Below, in pieces: positions 59,281 to 64,000 of a DNA stretch of 64,000 nucleotides. The position numbers and the translations under genes were made by a program. The notes beneath the pieces were generated by a model that saw only the letters and a program-made list of their open reading frames with translations, did not search any database and had not been told where the DNA came from. Where the stretch lies: assembly GCF_000719345.1 (NCBI RefSeq), contig NZ_JOFX01000004.1, positions 124,001 through 188,000 of the forward strand, written 5' to 3'. Source of the stretch: Streptomyces sp. NRRL F-2664 (GTDB taxonomy: Bacteria > Actinomycetota > Actinomycetes > Streptomycetales > Streptomycetaceae). Numbering within the stretch: position 1 is the stretch's first letter; the number at the start of each line of letters is the position of its first letter.

Positions 59281-61032
59281 ATGTCAGCGCAGCCGTCGCA
59301 GGAATCATCGGATCCGCTGCCGGATCCCTCGCAGGACACGTCGGACCCCCTGGTGGCAGCGACTCAGGCCACCAAGAGCCTGCACGGCCTGTCCACCGAA
59401 CTCACGGCCCGAGTACCGCAGCTGCTGGAGGCCATGCGGTCCGTCGGTACCGGCCTGGAGCTCCACTCCACGCTCGACCGCATCTGCGAGACCGCGGCCG
59501 AGCTGGCGGACGCACGCTACGCGGCGATCGGGGTCGTCGACACCGAGGGCCGCGGCCTTTCCGACTTCGTCACCCACGGGATCAGCCCAGAAGTGGCCCG
59601 GAGGATCGGACACCGTCCGGACGGGAAGCGGGGCCTGCTGGGCGCTCTGATCGCCCACTCCGACACCGTGCGGTTGGCGGACCTGACGAAGGACCCGCGC
59701 GCGGCGGGCTTCCCGCCCCACCACCCTCCCATGAAGACCTTCCTCGGCGTCCCGATCCGGGTGCAGGGGGAGATCTTCGGCAACCTCTACCTCGCCGAGA
59801 AGAACGGCGACGTCGAGTTCAACGACTACGACCTCCACATGGTCCGCGTGCTGGCCACCGAGGCGGGCATCGCCATCGGCAATGCCCGCCTCTACGAGGC
59901 AGCCACCCAGCGCGAACGCTGGATCGACGGCTCGGTCGCCGTCACCACCGCCCTGCTGTCGGGCGGGGACGCGGACGACGCCCTCGCGGTGGTGGCCGAG
60001 CAGGCACGCCGGCTCGCCGACTCCGCCGCCGGGATCGTCCTGCTGCCCGCCGAGGAGGGCGGGATGGAGATCGTCGCGGTTTCCGCGGAGCACCCCGCGA
60101 CCTCGCTCGGCGTGGTGATCCCGGCCGAGAGTCCGGTGGTCGACCACCTGTTGCAGTCAGAGCCGGTCTTCACCGACGACGCTTCTTCGGACCCCCGCAT
60201 GATCAGTCCGCTCACCAGCCCGTACGGCCCCTGCATGATGCTGCCCCTGCACAGCGGCGGGCGGGTGCTGGGCGCCCTGGTCACCCCGCGCGCCCGCGGC
60301 GAGCGGCCCTTCACCGAGGCCGAGCGCACCCTGGCGACGCAGTTCGCCTCGCAGGCCGCGCTCGCGCTGATGATGGCCGAGGCCCAACGCGACCGCGAAC
60401 GGCTCGCGGTCTTCGAGGACCGGGACCGGATCGCCCGTGATCTGCACGACCTCGTCATCCAGCGGCTGTTCGCCACCGGGATGATGCTGGAAGGTGCCCA
60501 GCGCCGTTCGATCGTCCCCGAAGTTCGCGACGGGGTGGGCAAGGCCGTGGACGAACTGGACGTGACGATCCAGGAGATCCGCACGGCGATCTTCGCCCTG
60601 CAGCAGGGGCCTGCGGAAGCTCCGTCCGGTCTGCGCACCAGGGTCCTGCGGGAGATCAACATGGCGGCGGTCCCGTTGGGCTTCAAGCCCGCCCACCGCT
60701 TCCTCGGGCCGATCGACACGGTCGTCGGCGAATTGGTCGGCAAGAACCTGATCGCCGCCCTGCGTGAGGCGCTGTCGAACGCCTTCCGGCACGCCGACGC
60801 GTCCCGCATCGAGGTGGTGCTGGATTCCACCGTCACCCTCCCGGACGGCAGGCCCGGAGTCCGGCTGGAGGTCGCCGATGACGGTGTGGGCATCCCCGCG
60901 AGCGGCCGGCGCAGCGGGTTGCGCAATCTGCGGCGGCGGGCGGAATCACTCGGCGGTACGAGCTCCTACGGCCCGGGGCTCGGGGAGGACGGTGGCGGGA
61001 CCACCCTGGTGTGGGAGGCCCCGCTCCAGTAG
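59281..61032 (+). CDS. GAF-domain sensor histidine kinase
   Basis: A 583-residue orphan kinase with DevS/DosS-like layout. Two GAF domains cover about residues 48-190 and 210-360. The phosphoacceptor H389 is in RIARDLHDLVIQRLFATGM (HisKA_3), and the ATP-binding domain shows LREALSNAFRHADAS and ADDGVGIPASGRRSGLRNLRRR. No transmembrane segment is predicted. DevS-type proteins sense gas or redox through the first GAF domain, and its position 21 bp after cydCD supports a respiratory signal, but no response regulator is adjacent. CAAGGAC lies immediately before the ATG. Confidence 0.9.
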   Translation: MSAQPSQESSDPLPDPSQDTSDPLVAATQATKSLHGLSTELTARVPQLLEAMRSVGTGLELHSTLDRICETAAELADARYAAIGVVDTEGRGLSDFVTHGISPEVARRIGHRPDGKRGLLGALIAHSDTVRLADLTKDPRAAGFPPHHPPMKTFLGVPIRVQGEIFGNLYLAEKNGDVEFNDYDLHMVRVLATEAGIAIGNARLYEAATQRERWIDGSVAVTTALLSGGDADDALAVVAEQARRLADSAAGIVLLPAEEGGMEIVAVSAEHPATSLGVVIPAESPVVDHLLQSEPVFTDDASSDPRMISPLTSPYGPCMMLPLHSGGRVLGALVTPRARGERPFTEAERTLATQFASQAALALMMAEAQRDRERLAVFEDRDRIARDLHDLVIQRLFATGMMLEGAQRRSIVPEVRDGVGKAVDELDVTIQEIRTAIFALQQGPAEAPSGLRTRVLREINMAAVPLGFKPAHRFLGPIDTVVGELVGKNLIAALREALSNAFRHADASRIEVVLDSTVTLPDGRPGVRLEVADDGVGIPASGRRSGLRNLRRRAESLGGTSSYGPGLGEDGGGTTLVWEAPLQ

Positions 61033-61068
61033 CCCCCCTTCAGGGCGGCCCCTCCCGCACCCGGCTCG

Positions 61069-61956
61069 CTAGGCCTGGTGTCGGGCCAGGCGTTCGGCCA
61101 GGATGCGCTCGATGACGAGGGCGACCCCGTCCTCGTTGTTGGCGACCGTACGGCCCGACGCGGCCGCGATCACATCGGGGTGGGCGTTGCCCATGGCGTA
61201 GGAAGTGCCGGCCCAGCTGAGCATCTCCACGTCGTTGGGCATGTCCCCGAAGGCGACGACCTCGGCCGGGGAGATGCCCCGCTCGGCGCAGCACAGCGCC
61301 AGGGTGCTCGCCTTGGACACGCCGTGCCCGCTGATCTCCAACAGGGAGGTGGGGCTGGACCGGGTGATCGACGCGTACGCGCCCGCGGTGGTGCGTGCCA
61401 GCGCGAGGAACTCGTCCGGAGTGATCTCGGGGTGGTGGGCCAGCAGCTTGAGCACGGGTGCGTCGCCGTCCCCCGCAGTCCCGCGGAGCAGCTCCTCGGC
61501 GCCGGCGAGCCTGGCACCCGGGTCCTTGAAGAAGGGCGGGTAACCCGGCTCGTAATTGATGCCGGTGGTCAGCTCGACGGCGAAGGACGTCCCGGGTGCC
61601 GCCGCGCGTAGGGATTCCACGACGGACAGCGCGGCGTCCCGGGGGAGTGACCGCACCTGTACGAACTCCCGCCCGGCGTGCAGGTCGACCACTGCCGCGC
61701 CATTGGCGCAGATCGCGAGGCCGTGCCCGTGGACATGGTCGGCGACCACATCCATCCACCGTGCCGGGCGGCCCGTGACGAAGAAGACCTCGATCCCGGC
61801 CTCCTCGGCAGCGGCCAGGGCGGCGACGGTGCGCGGTGAGACGGACTGGTCGTCGTGCAGCAGGGTGCCGTCGAGGTCGGTGGCGATGAGCCGGGGCGTG
61901 GGGATGGGCCCGTCCGGGCGCTGAGGAGCCGAGGTCACGGCTCCATCTTCACCCAT
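61069..61956 (-). CDS. HAD-superfamily phosphatase, Cof type
   Basis: A 295-residue HAD-IIB hydrolase. Motif I is ATDLDGTLLHDDQSV, motif II FVTGRPARW, motif III the Lys around SGHGVSKASTLALCC, and motif IV AFGDMPNDVEMLSWAG, all canonical Cof motifs. Substrate probably a sugar phosphate or FMN. ATG 61956 is used; GTG 61938 is possible. Divergent from the LLM gene across the double parS. Confidence 0.88.
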   Translation of the reverse strand: MGEDGAVTSAPQRPDGPIPTPRLIATDLDGTLLHDDQSVSPRTVAALAAAEEAGIEVFFVTGRPARWMDVVADHVHGHGLAICANGAAVVDLHAGREFVQVRSLPRDAALSVVESLRAAAPGTSFAVELTTGINYEPGYPPFFKDPGARLAGAEELLRGTAGDGDAPVLKLLAHHPEITPDEFLALARTTAGAYASITRSSPTSLLEISGHGVSKASTLALCCAERGISPAEVVAFGDMPNDVEMLSWAGTSYAMGNAHPDVIAAASGRTVANNEDGVALVIERILAERLARHQA

Positions 61957-62007
61957 GGGGGGCGGAGGACCCGACCATGATCAAGCCAGGCTGTTGCGGG
62001 GGCCGGT

Positions 62008-62021
62008 GTTTCACGTGAAAC
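62008..62021. other. parS centromere site 10
   Basis: Perfect GTTTCACGTGAAAC in the HAD/LLM divergent gap, 19 bp from site 11. Confidence 0.97.
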
Positions 62022-62026
62022 GCACT

Positions 62027-62040
62027 GTTTCACGTGAAAC
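62027..62040. other. parS centromere site 11
   Basis: Perfect GTTTCACGTGAAAC, only 5 bp after site 10 and 24 bp before the start codon of the LLM gene. Confidence 0.97.
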
Positions 62041-62064
62041 ACCGGCCCGCCGTACGCTCGACGC

Positions 62065-62970
62065 ATGAGTCTGCGTCTGAGCACGGTGATCCTCCCGGTA
62101 CGTCGATGGCACGAGGGGGGCCGGGACCAGTGGCTGCGGGCCGAGCAGCTCGGGTTCCACACGGCTTACACCTACGACCACCTGTCGTGGCGGAGCTTCC
62201 GCGACGGCCCCTGGTTCGGTGCGGTGCCGACCCTGACCGCAGCGGCGGCCGCCACCGAGCGGTTGCGCCTGGGGACGCTGGTCACCTCGCCGAACTTCCG
62301 GCATCCGGTCACGCTCGCCAAGGACCTCATCACCTTGGACGACGTCTCGGGTGGCCGTATCACCCTCGGTATCGGGGCCGGCGGCAACGGATTCGATGCG
62401 ACGGCGCTGGGCCAGGAGGCCTGGTCCCCGCGTGAGCGCGCCGACCGCTTCGCCGAGTTCGTTCCGCTGCTGGACCGGCTACTGACCGAAGGCGCCGTGA
62501 GCCATGAGGGCTCGTTCTACTCCGCGGAGGAGGCCCGCAACATCCCCGGTTGCGTGCAGAAGCCGCGACTGCCGTTCGCGGTCGCCGCGACCGGTCCGCG
62601 CGGGCTGCGGCTCGCCGCCCGGTACGGGCAGGCCTGGGTGACCACGGGCGACCCGAAACTCTTCGAGAGCGGCACGCCCGAGCAGTCGGTGGAGGCCCTG
62701 CGCGGCCAGCTCGAACGGCTCGACAAGGCCTTCGTGGAGATCGGCCGGGCCCCGGAGCCCATGGAGAAGATCCTGCTGACCGGCTTCACGCCCGAGGCCA
62801 ACACGGTGCTGTCGTCCGTCGACGCCTTCGTCGACTTCGCAGGACGGCACCGCGAGCTGGGCTTCACCGAGCTGGTCATTCACGCACCCATTCCGGACTC
62901 CGACTTCGCCGCCGACGAGTCCGTCTTCGAGAAGATCGCCACCGAGGCGCCGGCGCAGCTCGACAGCTGA
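62065..62970 (+). CDS. LLM-class flavin- or F420-dependent oxidoreductase
   Basis: A 301-residue luciferase-like monooxygenase-fold protein. RLGTLVTSPNFRHPVTLAKD, RITLGIGAGGNGFD and AARYGQAWVT are family signatures. The typical F420 or FMN specificity and substrate cannot be read from sequence. Its start is only 24 bp after a parS site. Confidence 0.88.
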   Translation: MSLRLSTVILPVRRWHEGGRDQWLRAEQLGFHTAYTYDHLSWRSFRDGPWFGAVPTLTAAAAATERLRLGTLVTSPNFRHPVTLAKDLITLDDVSGGRITLGIGAGGNGFDATALGQEAWSPRERADRFAEFVPLLDRLLTEGAVSHEGSFYSAEEARNIPGCVQKPRLPFAVAATGPRGLRLAARYGQAWVTTGDPKLFESGTPEQSVEALRGQLERLDKAFVEIGRAPEPMEKILLTGFTPEANTVLSSVDAFVDFAGRHRELGFTELVIHAPIPDSDFAADESVFEKIATEAPAQLDS

Positions 62971-62991
62971 CGGGGAGTGGTGGACGGGGCG

Positions 62992-63531
62992 CTAGGGGAA
63001 GCGCAGGAACTGCGCAGGCACGGCGTCCACCAGCCATACTCCGTTGGCGCTGATCCGGAAGACGTGGCCGGCCGCGCGCATCGCGCCCGCGTCCACGCTG
63101 AGCACGACGGGCCGACCCCGGCGTGCGCCGACCCGGGTCGCGGTCTCCCGGTCGGGGGACAGGTGGACGTGGTGGCGGGCCATCGGGCGCAGGCCCTCGG
63201 CGCGGATCGCGCCGAGGGCGGCGGCCACGGTGCCGTGGTAGAGGTACGCGGGCGGTTCTGCCTCCGGCAGGTCCAGGTCCACGGCCACGGTGTGCCCCTG
63301 GCTGGCGCGGATGCGGCTGCCCTCGACGGCGAACCGCTGCTTGTCGTTGGCGGCCACCACGTGGTCGAGCTCGGCGCGGCTGAAAGGGAAGCCGTGCGCG
63401 GCAGCGGCGCCCAGCAGATCGTCGATCTCCACCCACCCGTGGGAGTCGAGCACCAGTCCAATCCGTTCCGGCTGGTGGCGCAGGTGTTTCGAGACGTACT
63501 TGGACACCTTCACGGTGCGTCTTTCATCCAT
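62992..63531 (-). CDS. kptA: RNA 2'-phosphotransferase (Tpt1/KptA family)
   Basis: A 179-residue protein. Family motifs KYVSKHLRHQPERIGL and GWVEIDDLL start the protein; YLYHGTVAAALGAIRAEGL and RHHVHLSPDRETATRVG carry the H-x-x... and RNA-binding residues. The family transfers a 2'-phosphate from RNA to NAD+, but bacterial roles are unclear and may include RNA or nucleotide ADP-ribosylation. Converges on the LLM gene. ATG 63531 has GGGGG upstream. Confidence 0.92.
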   Translation of the reverse strand: MDERRTVKVSKYVSKHLRHQPERIGLVLDSHGWVEIDDLLGAAAAHGFPFSRAELDHVVAANDKQRFAVEGSRIRASQGHTVAVDLDLPEAEPPAYLYHGTVAAALGAIRAEGLRPMARHHVHLSPDRETATRVGARRGRPVVLSVDAGAMRAAGHVFRISANGVWLVDAVPAQFLRFP

Positions 63532-63621
63532 GGCCCCCAGCGTGCCCGCTCAGCGGGTGCTCCGGCAGGCATTTTCCTCGCCCACGCGGTCCGAACACCC
63601 CCTATCGCCCTTCCAAGATGC

Positions 63622-63635
63622 GGAATATATTTTCC
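63622..63635. promoter_or_regulatory. AT-rich imperfect palindrome upstream of the aquaporin gene
   Basis: GGAATATATTTTCC, an imperfect palindrome 28 bp upstream of the aquaporin start, strikingly AT-rich for this genome. It resembles small repressor operators of the ArsR/SmtB kind, but no regulator is visible in the window. Confidence 0.35.
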
Positions 63636-63662
63636 ATTATCGCTTCTGCTCTGGGGGACACC

Positions 63663-64000
63663 ATGTCGGCTCATACCTCTCTGCCACGCCGTGCGGCTGC
63701 CGAACTGATCGGGACCGCCGGTCTGCTGGTGATCGTGATCGGCTCCGGGCTCAAGGCCGCGGAGCTCAGCCCCGACACCGGGGTGGCGCTCCTCGCCAAC
63801 TCCCTCGTGTCGGCGATCGGACTCGGGCTGGTCATCACCCTCTTCGGGCCGCTGTCCGGCGCCCACCTCAACCCGGTGGTGACTCTCACCTCCTGGTGGA
63901 CGCGCCGTACGGGTGGCACCGGGCTCGGCGGCCGCGAGGTGCTCGTCTACGTCGCGGCCCAGACGGCCGGAGCCATCGGCGGGGCCTGCGTGGCGGAAGC
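63663..64000 (+). CDS. MIP/aquaporin-family channel (3' end outside window)
   Basis: The first 112 residues show helix 1 (AELIGTAGLLVIVIGSGL), a second helix, and the first NPA-type loop as SGAHLNPVVTLTSWW, giving NPV instead of NPA. The remainder lies outside the window. NPV-variant MIPs are seen in some bacterial metalloid-transporting relatives, but substrate is not determined here. Confidence 0.85.
   Translation, partial: MSAHTSLPRRAAAELIGTAGLLVIVIGSGLKAAELSPDTGVALLANSLVSAIGLGLVITLFGPLSGAHLNPVVTLTSWWTRRTGGTGLGGREVLVYVAAQTAGAIGGACVAE

Overview
The window is a high-GC chromosomal segment from a Streptomyces-type actinomycete, lying on one side of the replication origin. It opens inside parB. 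It carries the origin-proximal gene set and order known from Streptomyces: trxBA, an ECF sigma factor, murJ, pcnA, ino1, rpsF-ssb-rpsR-rplI, dnaB, ssgR-ssgA, thiC and cydAB-cydCD. It also holds eleven perfect copies of the parS centromere sequence GTTTCACGTGAAAC and one copy with a single mismatch. SsgA, a sporulation protein restricted to streptomycetes and close relatives, fixes the group. No rRNA, tRNA, insertion sequence, prophage or CRISPR array was seen, and the origin itself is outside the window.

Positions 1-12.9 kb: the 3' part of parB and a GNAT gene face a long leftward block. That block runs DUF6049-type membrane protein, murJ, membrane-anchored pseudokinase, sigM-type ECF sigma factor, its anti-sigma factor, trxB and trxA; pcnA is divergent. 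The order matches the mycobacterial pcnA-mviN-sigM-rsmA-trxB-trxC region, except that the MurJ and pseudokinase parts are two genes here. A sequence matching a SigR promoter precedes trxBA. Positions 12.9-23.1 kb: an MFS exporter, inositol-phosphate synthase with a PadR regulator, a class A penicillin-binding protein, a GT87-type glycosyltransferase, an alanine-racemase-like enzyme, FemX and a small membrane protein, so largely cell-envelope functions.

Positions 23.4-28.5 kb: rpsF-ssb-rpsR-rplI, a MATE exporter, then dnaB behind a roughly 430-bp gap with a dense DnaA-box cluster. Positions 28.5-41.8 kb: mostly accessory or housekeeping enzymes (serine hydrolase, winged-helix AlkZ-like protein, acetyltransferases, HAD phosphatase, flavohaemoglobin, NUDIX, LysR, PLP-dependent lyase), small membrane proteins and the ssgR-ssgA pair. 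Positions 41.8-49.7 kb: thiC under a TPP riboswitch, then an accessory island with two paralogous secreted collagen-like proteins flanking an oppositely oriented family-2 glycosyltransferase, a proline-rich membrane protein and a metallophosphatase. Positions 49.8-64 kb: a LacI regulator divergent from a HisC-like aminotransferase, a cyclophilin-fold protein, cydAB-cydCD with a Rex operator, a GAF sensor kinase, a HAD phosphatase, an LLM flavoprotein, KptA and the start of an aquaporin gene.

The two most unusual signals are the collagen-like/glycosyltransferase island (43.9-47.3 kb), whose first member has a frameshifted C-terminus, and the DnaA-box cluster upstream of dnaB. A third is the use of parS sequence as protein code, including one probable start codon and one stop codon formed inside the centromere element.
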